From Catelliglobosispora koreensis DSM 44566 (lineage in GTDB: Bacteria; Actinomycetota; Actinomycetes; Mycobacteriales; Micromonosporaceae), in the NCBI RefSeq assembly GCF_000379685.1, contig NZ_KB903257.1:923-64922 (forward strand): a stretch of DNA of 64,000 nucleotides, given 5' to 3'. A model generated the notes under the pieces. That model did no database searches. It was not told the DNA's origin and saw nothing but the letters and a program-made list of their open reading frames with translations. Shown here piece by piece: positions 23,868 through 33,229 of this stretch (its first letter is position 1; each line of letters opens with the position of its first letter). The translations under genes were made by a program, and so were the position numbers.

Positions 23868-25175
23868 ATGGGCGCAGTTGCTGAAGAGGAAGTTATCGGT
23901 CTTTGCCGTGATTTGATCCGCATCGACACGACTAACACCGGGGATCCGGCGACGAGTGCGGGGGAACGGCTAGCCGCTGAATACGTCGCGGAGAAGCTCA
24001 GTGAGGTGGGGATCGAGCCCACGGTGCTGGAGAGTGCCTCTAAGCGAGCCAATGTCGTGGCGCGCATACCCGGGTCAGACCCCAGCCGTGGCGCGCTTTT
24101 GGTGCATGGGCACCTCGACGTAGTACCAGCCGATGCTTCTGAATGGTCTGTCGATCCCTTCGCGGGCGAGATCAAAGACGGCTACCTGTGGGGCCGCGGC
24201 GCGATCGACATGAAGGACTTCGACGCGATGGCTCTGGCCGTCGTACGGGACTGGAAGCGCACAGGTTATGTGCCGCCGCGCGACATCGTGCTGTGCTACA
24301 CCGCCGATGAGGAAGCAGGCAGCGACTACGGCGCCAAGTTCCTCACCGAGGAGCACCCTGACCTGCTCGAAGGCTGCACTGAAGCGATCGGTGAGGTTGG
24401 CGGCTTCTCCTACACCGTGACCAATGACCTTCGCCTATATCTCATTCAGACCGCCGAAAAGGGCATCGACTGGCTGCGCGTGAACACCACCGGCCGCCCC
24501 GGCCACGGATCGTTCGTGCACGACGACAACGCGGTGACCGCGCTGTGTGAAGCCGTGGCCCGTGTGGGACGTCACAAGTTCCCGATCGTGATGACCCCGA
24601 CGGTGCGGTCCTTTTTGGAGGCCGTGGGCGAGGCACTGGGCATTGACCTCGACCCCGATGAGCCGGAGCTGGCCGTGGCCAAGCTCGGGCCGATCGCGGC
24701 CCTGGTCGGCGCGACGATCCGCAACACGGCCAACCCGACCGGGCTGACCGCTGGCTACAAACACAACGTGATCCCGAGCCGCGCCAGCGCCACGATCGAC
24801 TGCCGTACCCTGCCCGGACAGTTCGATCTGTTCCGTGAGCAGCTCGCCGAGGTGCTAGGCCCCGACGTCGAGCTGGAGCAGGTGCACCGCCAGCCGGCCT
24901 TGGAGACGACCTTCGACGGCCCTCTGGTCGACGCGATGGCGCGGGCACTGCGTGCCGAGGATCCAGGTGCCCGGGCCGTGCCATATATGCTGTCCGGCGG
25001 CACCGACGCCAAGCAGTTTTCGAGGCTGGGTATTCGCTGCTTCGGTTTCTCACCGCTGAAGCTGCCCGCCGACCTGAACTTCTCCGCGTTGTTCCACGGC
25101 ATTGACGAGCGGGTCCCGACCGATGCACTACAGTTCGGCGTGCGCGTTTTGGACCGATTCTTGAGGGGTTCCTGA
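23868..25175 (+). CDS. M20 family metallopeptidase
   Basis: Predicted 435-residue zinc-dependent peptidase/deacylase of the M20 (ArgE/DapE/ACY1/CPG2) family. The metal and catalytic residues are in order: H82 and catalytic D84 (VHGHLDVVP), bridging D114 (GRGAIDMKD), catalytic E148 and ligand E149 (YTADEEAG), then GEVGGF, and a C-terminal histidine in SALFHGIDER. A dimerisation lid occupies about residues 205-310. The substrate is not deducible. A DtxR-like box lies upstream. A conserved hypothetical gene follows after four bases and is probably in the same operon. Confidence 0.93.
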   Translation: MGAVAEEEVIGLCRDLIRIDTTNTGDPATSAGERLAAEYVAEKLSEVGIEPTVLESASKRANVVARIPGSDPSRGALLVHGHLDVVPADASEWSVDPFAGEIKDGYLWGRGAIDMKDFDAMALAVVRDWKRTGYVPPRDIVLCYTADEEAGSDYGAKFLTEEHPDLLEGCTEAIGEVGGFSYTVTNDLRLYLIQTAEKGIDWLRVNTTGRPGHGSFVHDDNAVTALCEAVARVGRHKFPIVMTPTVRSFLEAVGEALGIDLDPDEPELAVAKLGPIAALVGATIRNTANPTGLTAGYKHNVIPSRASATIDCRTLPGQFDLFREQLAEVLGPDVELEQVHRQPALETTFDGPLVDAMARALRAEDPGARAVPYMLSGGTDAKQFSRLGIRCFGFSPLKLPADLNFSALFHGIDERVPTDALQFGVRVLDRFLRGS

Positions 25176-25179
25176 AACT

Positions 25180-25827
25180 ATGAGCGACAACTACACCGCC
25201 GTTGAGGCCGCGCTGGAGCACATGATTTCCGCTGCCCGCGCCCACCTCGCCGCCGTGCGCGACGCGAAGGGCGAAGTGGACAGTGACGAGGTGTGGCGGG
25301 CCTATGTGGACTTCAACAACGCGGCCGTCTCCTACGACGAGGCACTGTCCGAAACCTACGGTGAACCGCTGCCGTGGGAAGTCGAGCCCATCGACCCGGA
25401 TAAGGCCGACAAGTTCGTCAGCGAGCTGGTTCAGGATCAGGTTCAGGCCGACGATCCCTTCCCGCGCGTGGTGTCGGTGCGCCAGCGCCGTGACTACCAC
25501 GTCCCGAGCGTCTCGGCCCTGATCAAGGCGGCGGAGCAGGCACGCCGCGAGGTCGCGCTGCCCGGTCCGGAAGAGCCGATCACGTCGGTGGCAGACGCGC
25601 TTTTGGAGCTATTGCAGTCTTCGGATGGTTCGCTCGCCGCGCTGGACATCCCGGAGCTGGAGCCGCTCGACGGAATCGTGACGGTGGCCGAGGTCGATGA
25701 GGCGATTCAGCCCGACGACTTCCCGGAGACCGACGCCAACGGCCCGTTCCAGCTGACGGCCACGGACAAGCTGGTGGCGCGCCTTGACGAGCACCTCACC
25801 GGGGACCTCTTCGAGGACGAAGACTAA
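25180..25827 (+). CDS. Conserved acidic hypothetical protein
   Basis: Predicted 215-residue soluble, strongly acidic protein. No signal peptide, membrane segment or known motif is seen. The first ~60 residues are helical (VEAALEHMISAARAHLAAVRDAKG). The centre carries VVSVRQRRDYHVPSVSALIKAAEQARREV. The end is Asp/Glu-rich (GDLFEDED). It begins four bases after the M20 peptidase stop, which argues for co-transcription. I cannot assign a function. Confidence 0.85.
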   Translation: MSDNYTAVEAALEHMISAARAHLAAVRDAKGEVDSDEVWRAYVDFNNAAVSYDEALSETYGEPLPWEVEPIDPDKADKFVSELVQDQVQADDPFPRVVSVRQRRDYHVPSVSALIKAAEQARREVALPGPEEPITSVADALLELLQSSDGSLAALDIPELEPLDGIVTVAEVDEAIQPDDFPETDANGPFQLTATDKLVARLDEHLTGDLFEDED

Positions 25828-25831
25828 ATAT

Positions 25832-26023
25832 CTACGTTGAAAGACCCGGCAGTAACGTGTTGCGCCGCAACCGGCGCAGCACCACCTGCCGGGTCCCATC
25901 GCGCAGGAGCCTGACTTTCGCCAGCTCCCAGCCGCCGAATTCGGCCTGAAGCGACAGCCGCACCGCGGCGGTCACGCGATCTACCTCCGGTGGTAACCGC
26001 AGCGGCGCATATTCGTAGTCCAT
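25832..26023 (-). CDS. DUF5703-like small protein
   Basis: Predicted 63-residue protein. MDYEYAPLRLPPEVDRVTA at the start and GGWELAKVRLLRDGTRQVVLRRL in the middle match the compact actinobacterial DUF5703 pattern, by recognition only. The start at 26023 is preferred because the twelve upstream codons of the open frame are not part of this pattern. It lies convergent to the acidic hypothetical gene with a 4-base gap and downstream of the aldo/keto reductase on the same strand. Function unknown. A 9-bp inverted repeat inside the gene (GACCCGGCA/TGCCGGGTC, near 25844-25895) might also serve as a terminator. Confidence 0.75.
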   Translation of the reverse strand: MDYEYAPLRLPPEVDRVTAAVRLSLQAEFGGWELAKVRLLRDGTRQVVLRRLRRNTLLPGLST

Positions 26024-26055
26024 GCGTTTTATGCTGCACCTTTCGGGGCTACAGC

Positions 26056-27027
26056 TCAACCTTCGAGTTCCGGGTAACTCAGCCCTACGGCTGAAACGTC
26101 ATCGAGGGCTTGCGCGATTTCGGCGGGCAGGACCACCTCTTCGGTCTGCAAAGCCGTCATGAGCTGGGCCACCGTGCGGGCACCCAGGATCGGTGCGGTA
26201 ACGCCGGGGCGGTCCCGCACCCACGCCAGCGCGATCTCCGTGGGCGTGACGCAGAGCCCACTTGCCGCTGTAGCAAGGGATTCCACGATCGCCGAGCAGT
26301 GCGGCCGCAGATAGGGCAGCACGAACCGCTCGAAATGTGGCTGTGCCGCACGGGAGTCAGCGGGACGGTCATGGCGGTACTTGCCGGTTAGCACCCCGCG
26401 GCCCAGCGGCGACCATGGCAAGACGCCGATGCCCAGTGCCTCGCAAGCCGGGATCACCTCACGCTCAATCCCGCGCTGCAGCAACGAATATTCCATTTGA
26501 GAAGCCACCAGGGGTACGCGTTGCGGCCACGCTTGTTGCCAAGTGGCGGCGCGAGCGGTCTGCCAGCCGGAGTAGTTGGACACCCCGGCATAGCGCACGC
26601 GCCCGGAGCTGACCGCGAAGTCAAGGGCCGCAAGGGTTTCCTCCATCGGGGTGAAGGGATCCCAGCCGTGGGCGAGCCAGATGTCCACATAGGACGTGCC
26701 GAGCTTCTTGAGCGTGCTGTCGAGCGCTTTGAGAAGGTGCCCTCGCGACCCGTCATGCCGGCGCCCCTCCCGCGCTCGCAACCCCGCTTTGGCGACGATG
26801 ATGAGGTCGTCGCGGGGGACCATCGCGTCCAGCAAAGTGCCCAGGACGGCCTCGGCTTCCCCTGCCGCGTAGACATCCGCGGTGTCCACGAGCGTGCCGC
26901 CGGCGTCGGCGAACGCCTTGAGCTGGGCTCCGGCGTCGTCCGGGTCGGTGTCCAGGCCCCAGGTCATGGTGCCTAAACCGAGCCGTGACACCATCAGCCC
27001 GCTGCGGCCGAGGGGTCGTTGCTGCAT
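26056..27027 (-). CDS. Aldo/keto reductase
   Basis: Predicted 323-residue NADPH-dependent oxidoreductase with the TIM-barrel aldo/keto reductase fold. The catalytic tetrad is visible: D48 (TLVDTADVY), Y53, K80 (IIVAKAGL) and H120 (IWLAHGWDP). The cofactor region is VTAPILGARTVAQLMTAL near the C-terminus. The start is at MQQRPLGRSGLMVSRLGLGTM; codons upstream to 27096 are not family-like. It diverges from the LLM oxidoreductase gene with 95 bases between. The physiological substrate is unknown. Confidence 0.92.
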   Translation of the reverse strand: MQQRPLGRSGLMVSRLGLGTMTWGLDTDPDDAGAQLKAFADAGGTLVDTADVYAAGEAEAVLGTLLDAMVPRDDLIIVAKAGLRAREGRRHDGSRGHLLKALDSTLKKLGTSYVDIWLAHGWDPFTPMEETLAALDFAVSSGRVRYAGVSNYSGWQTARAATWQQAWPQRVPLVASQMEYSLLQRGIEREVIPACEALGIGVLPWSPLGRGVLTGKYRHDRPADSRAAQPHFERFVLPYLRPHCSAIVESLATAASGLCVTPTEIALAWVRDRPGVTAPILGARTVAQLMTALQTEEVVLPAEIAQALDDVSAVGLSYPELEG

Positions 27028-27122
27028 GTGCGTAGAGTAGCTGCGCTGTGCCGCCACGGCTTCTCGGTGTGCTTGGCGATGGGCCACTTCCGGCACAACT
27101 TACTCTCGGGTAACGTGGCGGC

Positions 27123-28175
27123 ATGCAGCTTGGTCTCAATCTTGGCTATCAAACGCCCTGGTCAACGCCGGCCGACCATCTCGCGCTCGCGCAGGAGGCG
27201 GACCGCCTTGGATACTCCTCTGTCTGGGCCGCGGAGGCCTATGGCTCCGATTCGCCGAGCATCCTCGCCTGGATCGCCGGGCAGACCGAGCGCATCGATG
27301 TAGGTAGCGCGGTTATGCAGATCCCGGCCCGTACGCCGGCGGCCACCGCGATGACGGCCGCCACGATCGACGCCATCTCTGGCGGCCGGTTCCGGCTCGG
27401 GCTCGGTGTCTCCGGGCCTCAGGTCTCCGAGGGCTGGCACGGCGTGCGCTACGCCAAGCCGCTGGCCCGCACACGCGAATACATCGAGATCGTGCGCATG
27501 GCCTTGGCCCGCGAGACGGTCCGTTACGAGGGCTCTCACTATGTGCTGCCACTGCCCGATGGACCGGGCAAGGCGCTCAAGCTGTCGTTTCGCCCACCCC
27601 GGCCGGACATCCCGATCTACCTTGCCGCCGTTGGCCCGAAGAACCTGGAGCTGGCTGGCGAGCTGACCGACGGCTGGCTGGCCGTCTTCTATGACCCGTC
27701 GATGGGCAGCGAATACACCGTTCCGCTGGCCAAAGGCCGGGCCAAGGCGGGCAAGGACATGACCGGGTTCGACATCGTGCCCAGCGTGCCTGTCGTGATC
27801 GGTGACGACCCGCAGATGTGTGGCGAGCTGGTGCGCTGGTATGCCGCCCTCTACATCGGAGGGATGGGCAGCCGGGAGAAGAACTTCTACAACGAGCTGG
27901 CGACCCGCATGGGATATGGCGAGGCGGCCCGCGAAGTGCAGGACCTCTACCTAAGTGGACGCCAGCGCGACGCTGCCGCCGCCGTGCCGTTCGAGTTCAT
28001 TGACCGGACGTCGCTGCTAGGGCCGGTCGACCGCATCGCTTCACGGATGCGCGAGTTCGCCGCGTCAGGTGTGACAACGCTCGCCGTCGCCCTGTTTACG
28101 GGGGACGCTGAAAGCGGCCAGGAGACACTGCGTAGTGTGGCGGAGGCACACAAGCTTTCCGGCACAGGAGACTAA
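27123..28175 (+). CDS. LLM-class (luciferase-like) F420-dependent oxidoreductase
   Basis: Predicted 350-residue TIM-barrel flavin/F420 oxidoreductase. LGLNLGYQTPW at the N-terminus, EADRLGYSSVWAAEAYGSD, then AVMQIPARTPAATAMTAATIDAISGGRFRLGLGVSGPQV are typical of the F420-dependent LLM subfamily (5,10-methylene-H4MPT reductase-like). The C-terminal part (YNELATRMGYGEAA, then LGPVDRIASRMREFAASGVTTLAV) also fits. The substrate is unknown. The uppP gene starts four bases after the stop, so it heads an operon with uppP and the phosphatase. Confidence 0.92.
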   Translation: MQLGLNLGYQTPWSTPADHLALAQEADRLGYSSVWAAEAYGSDSPSILAWIAGQTERIDVGSAVMQIPARTPAATAMTAATIDAISGGRFRLGLGVSGPQVSEGWHGVRYAKPLARTREYIEIVRMALARETVRYEGSHYVLPLPDGPGKALKLSFRPPRPDIPIYLAAVGPKNLELAGELTDGWLAVFYDPSMGSEYTVPLAKGRAKAGKDMTGFDIVPSVPVVIGDDPQMCGELVRWYAALYIGGMGSREKNFYNELATRMGYGEAAREVQDLYLSGRQRDAAAAVPFEFIDRTSLLGPVDRIASRMREFAASGVTTLAVALFTGDAESGQETLRSVAEAHKLSGTGD

Positions 28176-28179
28176 CTTC

Positions 28180-29010
28180 GTGGAAATCTGGCAGGCCATT
28201 GTCCTTGGCATCGTTGAGGGGATCACGGAATTCCTTCCGATCTCCTCAACCGGTCACCTCACCATCGTCGAAAACCTGATGGGTCTCAAGATTGATGACC
28301 CAGCGGTCACCGCGTTCACGGCGGTGATCCAGGTCGGTGCCATCGCGGCGGTGCTGGTCTATTTCGCCAAGGACATTGGCCGCCTGGGCGCCGCCTGGTT
28401 CAAGGGACTGTTCTCCGCAGGTGCCCGCACCGCACCGGATTACAAGATGGCGTGGTACGTCGTCGCCGGTTCGCTGCCGATCGGCATCGTGGGGTTCTTG
28501 GCGCAGGACCTGATCAAAGGACCGCTGCGCAGCATGTGGGTCGTGGCCATCGCCTTGATCGGGTGGAGCGCCGTCATGGCGTTCGCCGAGCGGGCAGCCA
28601 CGCAGCTGCGGTCCGAAAAGGACCTTCGCCTGCGAGACACGGTCGTCATCGGACTCATGCAGTGCCTTGCCCTCATCCCCGGCGTTTCCCGCTCCGGTGC
28701 CACCATCACGACCGGCCTGTTGCGCGATCTCGACCGCGTCACGGCGACCCGCCTGTCGTTCTTCCTTGGCGTGCCAGCGCTCGTGGCGGCCGGGGTTTAC
28801 GAGCTGCCCGACGCGCTCAAGAGCGACAACGTGTCGATCTCGGTGCTCGCCGTGGGCACGGTCGTCAGCTTCATCGTCGCCTACGCCTCCATCGCCTGGC
28901 TGCTCAAGTTCGTCGCCCATCACACCTTGATGAGCTTCGTCTGGTACCGGGTGGGCCTGGGCGTGCTCATCATCGTCTTGCTGTCCACCGGCGTTTTGTC
29001 GGCGACCTGA
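28180..29010 (+). CDS. uppP: Undecaprenyl-diphosphatase
   Basis: Predicted 276-residue integral membrane enzyme (BacA family). It converts undecaprenyl diphosphate to the monophosphate, recycling the lipid carrier for peptidoglycan and other wall polymers; overexpression in this family confers bacitracin resistance. The two active-site motifs are present: E13-G-I-T-E17-F-L-P-I-S-S-T-G-H26 and PGVSRSGAT (167-175). About eight hydrophobic segments are visible. Start GTG 28180 follows AGGAGA; the longer open frame overlaps the previous gene. Its TGA shares one base with the next ATG. Confidence 0.96.
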   Translation: MEIWQAIVLGIVEGITEFLPISSTGHLTIVENLMGLKIDDPAVTAFTAVIQVGAIAAVLVYFAKDIGRLGAAWFKGLFSAGARTAPDYKMAWYVVAGSLPIGIVGFLAQDLIKGPLRSMWVVAIALIGWSAVMAFAERAATQLRSEKDLRLRDTVVIGLMQCLALIPGVSRSGATITTGLLRDLDRVTATRLSFFLGVPALVAAGVYELPDALKSDNVSISVLAVGTVVSFIVAYASIAWLLKFVAHHTLMSFVWYRVGLGVLIIVLLSTGVLSAT

Positions 29011-29666
29011 TGACGACCGTCATTCTGCTCAGGCATGGACGCACGAGCGCCAACACCGAAGGTGTCCTCGCGGGCGACGCTCCGGTCCAGCTCGACGAAA
29101 CCGGTGTGCAGCAAGCGTCCGCGGCCGGCACACGGCTAGCCGGGCTGCCCCTGCGTGCCGTGATCACGAGCCCGCTGTTGCGGTGCCGCGAAACGCTTGG
29201 CATCGCCCTTCCTAACGTCAACCCGGCCGTTGAGCCTGGGCTGACCGAATGCGGCTATGGCGAGTGGGCCGGGCGCAAGCTCTCGGAGCTTTCCACCGAA
29301 CTGTTGTGGAGCACCGTGCAGCACCATCCGTCGGCGGTGACGTTCCCCGGCGGGGAAGCCATGGCGGCGATGTCGGCCCGTGCCATCGCGGCGGTGCGAA
29401 GGTGGAACGCCATCGTGGCCGACGAACACGGTCCCGAGGCGGCCTGGCTCGCGTGCACTCACGGCGACGTCATCAAGGCCATCGTGGCCGACGCGCTTGG
29501 CGTTCACCTAGACGGGTTCCAACGCATCCATGTCGCGCCGGGGTCATTGACGGTCATCAAGTACACCCAGGACCGTCCGTTCGTGCTGCGTTTGTCTGAC
29601 GACAGCAACCCTCTGCTGCCCGGCGGAACGTCGTCTGACGCCGCTGTGGGCGGGGGAGCGGTCTAG
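29010..29666 (+). CDS. Histidine phosphatase (MSMEG_4193-type phosphoglycerate-mutase-like)
   Basis: Predicted 218-residue histidine phosphatase. The catalytic motif is L-R8? by position RHGRTSAN, with the nucleophile His9. The second histidine is in LACTHGDVIKAIVADALG. EPGLTECGYGEWAGRKL is typical of the acid/base loop. The actinobacterial MSMEG_4193 subgroup lies beside uppP and mshC, as here. The substrate is unknown. Translation is coupled to uppP (TGATG overlap). The next gene begins head-to-head at its stop on the other strand, breaking the usual one-direction arrangement of this cluster. Confidence 0.9.
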   Translation: MTTVILLRHGRTSANTEGVLAGDAPVQLDETGVQQASAAGTRLAGLPLRAVITSPLLRCRETLGIALPNVNPAVEPGLTECGYGEWAGRKLSELSTELLWSTVQHHPSAVTFPGGEAMAAMSARAIAAVRRWNAIVADEHGPEAAWLACTHGDVIKAIVADALGVHLDGFQRIHVAPGSLTVIKYTQDRPFVLRLSDDSNPLLPGGTSSDAAVGGGAV

Positions 29667-30419
29667 CTAGATCGGCGGCCACGGGATCGCGTGGCGGTTG
29701 GCTGGCGGCAGCGGATACAGATCGAGTTTCTTGATGCGATCCGCCACGGCGTCAGCCTCCTGTGTGGACAGAAGGTCGTCGAGCAGCCCGAGATCCAGCC
29801 CGCGCAGTGCGGCCAGATCGAGGGCGGCGGCGGGACGGCCCGCGAATCCCCATAGGACAGTGCGCAGCTTGTCATCGGTGTGGAAGCACAACCCGTGATC
29901 GACCCCGCGCACACCACCGTCAGGAGCGGCCAGCACGTGCCCGCCCTTGCGGTCAGCGTTGTTGACGACGGCGTCGAAGAGAGCGAGCCGCGCTAGCGCC
30001 GGATCGTCGGCGTGAGCGAGCACATAAGGGTGGCCCTCATCGTCTTGTGCCGCGGCGACGGGCAGCCAGTCCGGTGGCAGCTCACCTGCCGGGATGAAGC
30101 CCACCGGGGCTTCGCCCGCCTCATCGAGCCACAGCTGGCATGAGCCCGGGCCAAACGGGCCGTCGCGCATCACCGTCATGGGCACGAGATCCCAGCCGAG
30201 AGCGGAACTGAGTTCGTAGGCGGCCACTTCACGCGCGGCGAGCGTACCTTCTGGGAAATCCCATAGTGGGCGCTCACCTCGCACCGGCTTGTAAACCGCG
30301 CGGACCGTGTCGCTGAGCTGAACCCGCAAGGTGATGTTGGAGGCCTCGGTTAGACGGCCTTCAATTTCCATGTCGCCCGAGCGCAGCAGGCTGAGCAAAC
30401 TAGCGTCGGTGGTAGCCAT
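29667..30419 (-). CDS. SCO1664-family protein (PI3/4-kinase-like fold)
   Basis: Predicted 250-residue protein. RAVYKPVRGERPLWDFPEGTL, VAAYELSSALGWDLVP, then FDAVVNNADRKGGHVL and GVDHGLCFHTDDKLRTVLWG follow the SCO1664 family. This resembles phosphatidylinositol 3/4-kinase-like catalytic folds: a Lys-bearing strand, then N-x-D-R-K-x-x-H and D-H-G as catalytic and metal motifs. The substrate is unknown. The start at 30419 (MATTDASLL) overlaps the end of the upstream DUF3090 gene by 20 bases, so the two form an operon. It usually lies in the same direction as mshC; here it is inverted. Confidence 0.88.
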   Translation of the reverse strand: MATTDASLLSLLRSGDMEIEGRLTEASNITLRVQLSDTVRAVYKPVRGERPLWDFPEGTLAAREVAAYELSSALGWDLVPMTVMRDGPFGPGSCQLWLDEAGEAPVGFIPAGELPPDWLPVAAAQDDEGHPYVLAHADDPALARLALFDAVVNNADRKGGHVLAAPDGGVRGVDHGLCFHTDDKLRTVLWGFAGRPAAALDLAALRGLDLGLLDDLLSTQEADAVADRIKKLDLYPLPPANRHAIPWPPI

Positions 30420-30984
30420 TGTGCCTGGGGCAAAGGTGGCCGGAACTATCGAGCGGCTGGCCACACAGTGGGCAAGGGGGACGCCCAGCGGCGATCACGC
30501 GGCGGGCCCGGTCGATGAAGTCGCGCACGCCCGCCGGGGTCAGCCGGACCCGCAAGCGGTCGAGGTCGTCAGAGATGGTTGGCGCCTCGTCTTCGCCCAA
30601 CTCGGCGCCGTCATCGGTCTCCGTGTCGAACTCGGCCGTGTCATCGGTCGCGATGGCTTCGATGATGACGGAGTTGTCCTCCACGTCGAAGGCGAGCCCG
30701 AGGGTGCCGACGCGAAATTCCTCGTCCACCGGGCTTTCCAGCGGTTCGTTATCCGGTGGGTCAGCCGAGGGCGCGGGCAGCTCCAGCGCGAAACGCTGAT
30801 GCGCCTCGGCGAGCAGCTCCTCCAGCTTTTCGGCGAGCAAGCTCACCTGAACCTTTTCCAGCACAACGCTGATCAGCCGGCCGCCACCGCGAGCCTGCAG
30901 ATAGAACGTGCGCTCACCGGGCGGCCCTACGGTTCCGGCAACGAACCGTTCCGGTGGCTCAAACGCGAAGACCTGATGGGCCAT
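30400..30984 (-). CDS. DUF3090 protein with C-terminal zinc ribbon
   Basis: Predicted 194-residue protein of actinobacterial family DUF3090. FAFEPPERFVAGTVGPPGERTFYLQARGG at the N-terminus and LRVRLTPAGVRDFIDRARRVIAAGRPPCPLCG near the C-terminus are the family core. A zinc ribbon closes it (CPLCGQPLDSSGHLCPRHNGY). The middle (about 110-150) is acidic and low in complexity. Function is unknown, but the gene consistently accompanies the SCO1664-like gene and mshC. Both this gene and SCO1664 run opposite to their neighbours here. Confidence 0.9.
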   Translation of the reverse strand: MAHQVFAFEPPERFVAGTVGPPGERTFYLQARGGGRLISVVLEKVQVSLLAEKLEELLAEAHQRFALELPAPSADPPDNEPLESPVDEEFRVGTLGLAFDVEDNSVIIEAIATDDTAEFDTETDDGAELGEDEAPTISDDLDRLRVRLTPAGVRDFIDRARRVIAAGRPPCPLCGQPLDSSGHLCPRHNGYHRR

Positions 30985-31141
30985 ATGACGACCCTATCTT
31001 TCCAGAGAATCAGCCGACACCCGGGATCATAGTGACGAGTGAGTGCGTGGGGGTGACGATTTGGACAGTAGTGCCCGTAACGCTTCTCGTGCCGTGTAAC
31101 GACCTCCGGGACCTGGCCGTGCGCCCGGCTACGCTGGCGGG

Positions 31142-32389
31142 ATGGATTCATGGTCTCCTCCCGCTCAGGCAGGCACCCCGCTGCCGGGGCAGCCAGTACC
31201 ACTGGCGCTCTACGACTCAGCCCGTCGCGGAGTTTTCCCGACGAACCCGCCCGCTTCCGGTGCCCGGATGTACGTGTGCGGCATCACTCCTTACGACGCC
31301 GCCCACTTGGGGCACGCCGCGACGATGATCACGTTCGACCTGGTGTACCGGATGTGGCGTGACTCCGGGCACGAGGTGCACTACGTCCAGAACGTCACCG
31401 ACGTCGATGACCCGTTGCTGGAGCGGGCCGAGCGTGACGGTGAGGACTGGAAGGTGCTGGCAATGCGGGAGACCGCGTTGTTCCGTGAGGACATGGAAGC
31501 CCTGCGCATCCTGCCGCCGCAGCATTACATTGGCGCCGTTGAATCCATTCCGGCGATCGCGGCCAAGGTGACCGAGTTGATGGACCGCGGTGTGGCCTAC
31601 CGCCTGGCCGACGGCACCAACGACGTCTACTTCGACATCTCGCAGGCACCATCGTTTGGCTATGAGTCCAATCTGGACCGTGAAGAAATGCTGGCGCTGT
31701 TCGCCGAGCGCGGGGGAGACCCCAACCGCGACGGCAAACGTGACGCCCTGGATCCCTTGCTGTGGCGCGGAATCCGGCCAGACGAGCCCGCCTGGGACGG
31801 TGGCGCGCTTGGGCCCGGGCGTCCCGGCTGGCACATCGAGTGCACCGTTATCGCGCAGGGCTTGCTCGGTGACACCCTCGACGTACAGGGCGGTGGCAAC
31901 GATTTGCTGTTCCCGCACCACGAGTGCTCGGCCGCGCACGGCGAGGTGCTCACGGGCGCGGCACCGTTTTCCGCGCACTACGTGCACGCCGGCATGATTG
32001 GCCTCAACGGCGAGAAGATGAGCAAGTCGCGCGGCAACCTCGTGTTCGCGTCCCGGCTGCGGGCCGACGGCGTTGACCCGATGGCGGTGCGGCTGGCGCT
32101 GATGGCCGAGCACTACCGGGCCGACCGACCGTGGACCGACGACTTGCTCAAGACGGCAGAAGAGCGCCTTGCCCGTTGGCGTGCGGCCGCGCAGGCGGCC
32201 TACGGCCCGTCCGGTCAAGAACTTCTGTCGGGGGTACGCGAAAGGCTCGCCGACGACCTCGACACCACCTCGGCGCTGATTGCCGTCGACCGCTGGGCCG
32301 ACGAGACACTAAGCGGGCGGGGCGACGATTCCGCCGCTCCCGCCCTGATGGTGTCCTTAGTGGACAGTTTGCTCGGAGTGAAGCTTTAG
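31142..32389 (+). CDS. mshC: L-cysteine:1D-myo-inositol 2-amino-2-deoxy-alpha-D-glucopyranoside ligase
   Basis: Predicted 415-residue ATP-dependent ligase that joins cysteine to GlcN-Ins in mycothiol synthesis. It is related to cysteinyl-tRNA synthetase. The zinc cysteine C46 ([10 protein letters not shown]) precedes the HIGH-like motif H55-L-G-H58. Further zinc ligands appear in [10 protein letters not shown] and [14 protein letters not shown]. The KMSKS motif is at 292-296. The length of about 415, without the C-terminal anticodon-binding extension, separates MshC from CysS. The last four bases overlap the convergent lipoprotein gene. Mycothiol is the main low-molecular-weight thiol of actinomycetes. 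Confidence 0.95.
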   Translation: MDSWSPPAQAGTPLPGQPVPLALYDSARRGVFPTNPPASGARMYVCGITPYDAAHLGHAATMITFDLVYRMWRDSGHEVHYVQNVTDVDDPLLERAERDGEDWKVLAMRETALFREDMEALRILPPQHYIGAVESIPAIAAKVTELMDRGVAYRLADGTNDVYFDISQAPSFGYESNLDREEMLALFAERGGDPNRDGKRDALDPLLWRGIRPDEPAWDGGALGPGRPGWHIECTVIAQGLLGDTLDVQGGGNDLLFPHHECSAAHGEVLTGAAPFSAHYVHAGMIGLNGEKMSKSRGNLVFASRLRADGVDPMAVRLALMAEHYRADRPWTDDLLKTAEERLARWRAAAQAAYGPSGQELLSGVRERLADDLDTTSALIAVDRWADETLSGRGDDSAAPALMVSLVDSLLGVKL

Positions 32390-33150
32390 CCCTGCGACAT
32401 CGCAGCCAGCAGTGCTGGCGGCATCTCCACGACGTCACTGGCCGGTGGCGCGGTAACCGTCACCGGCTGGCCGAACGCCGAGTAGGTCGTCTTCATCGTG
32501 CCCAGGCCGGCCTGGATCGAATTCATGTCCAGGCTCATGCCGGTCAGGTAACCCTCGGCGTTGATCGTGGCCGTGAACGGAACGCTCTTGGCCTTGTCGC
32601 CGAGTTGCTTGACCGCGTCGGCGCCGACATTCGGGTTCTTGGTGGCGTCGATGGTGCCCTTGAACGCGTTGTCGCCGTCCCACTCGATCGTGACGACCGA
32701 GTCGAGCGTGCGGCTGGGGTCGCTAGCGGACTTTAGGTCCAGCGAGGAGCCGGCCTTGATCTGGTCGGCCTTTACCTTCATCCATTGCTGCGGCATGCCT
32801 GGTACGCCAGTCATCTTGAAGTAGACATCGCCACCGAGCGAGACGCACGACATCTTCAAGGTGCCCGCACCCGGCACGGTCATGTCCATTTCCATGCTCA
32901 GCTTCTGAGCGGTGGGATCATTCGCGCCGGTCGCCGACATGGTCGCGACGCCCTGCATCGACAGCTCCTGCTTGCTGGTGGTGCTGTTGGTCTTCTTGAC
33001 CGCGGCGGTGAACGCCTCTTTCGCCGCTGCCTTGACGGGGGCTTGCGAAGAAACTGGGGTCGAAGGGGTGCCTGTTCCCGTGACCCCGCAGCCGGTTACC
33101 GCGAAGGCGGCAGCCGCGAGGAGGGCGACGCCCAAAACTCGTGTCTTCAA
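32386..33150 (-). CDS. LppX/LprG-like lipoprotein
   Basis: Predicted 254-residue lipoprotein. The signal [22 protein letters not shown] ends in a lipobox with the lipidated cysteine near residue 21. The mature part ([25 protein letters not shown], then [36 protein letters not shown] and [18 protein letters not shown]) has the half-barrel pattern of LppX/LprAFG proteins, which in mycobacteria carry lipids across the cell wall. The start is an unusual TTG at 33150, chosen because GGAGG precedes it and it alone gives a proper signal peptide; the 61 upstream codons are not credible. Confidence 0.88.
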   Translation of the reverse strand: MKTRVLGVALLAAAAFAVTGCGVTGTGTPSTPVSSQAPVKAAAKEAFTAAVKKTNSTTSKQELSMQGVATMSATGANDPTAQKLSMEMDMTVPGAGTLKMSCVSLGGDVYFKMTGVPGMPQQWMKVKADQIKAGSSLDLKSASDPSRTLDSVVTIEWDGDNAFKGTIDATKNPNVGADAVKQLGDKAKSVPFTATINAEGYLTGMSLDMNSIQAGLGTMKTTYSAFGQPVTVTAPPASDVVEMPPALLAAMSQG

Positions 33151-33229
33151 ATCGTTCCTCCCAATTTGTTGCTTTCGGGGAGAACGGTAGTAAACGCGAG
33201 CAACCCTCGGACCGGTGGGTGCGTGATCG

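Noticed and set aside
25844-25895. 9-bp inverted repeat after the acidic hypothetical gene as a terminator
   Set aside because: The arms lie within the DUF5703-like coding region with a 34-base loop; coding constraint explains it equally well.
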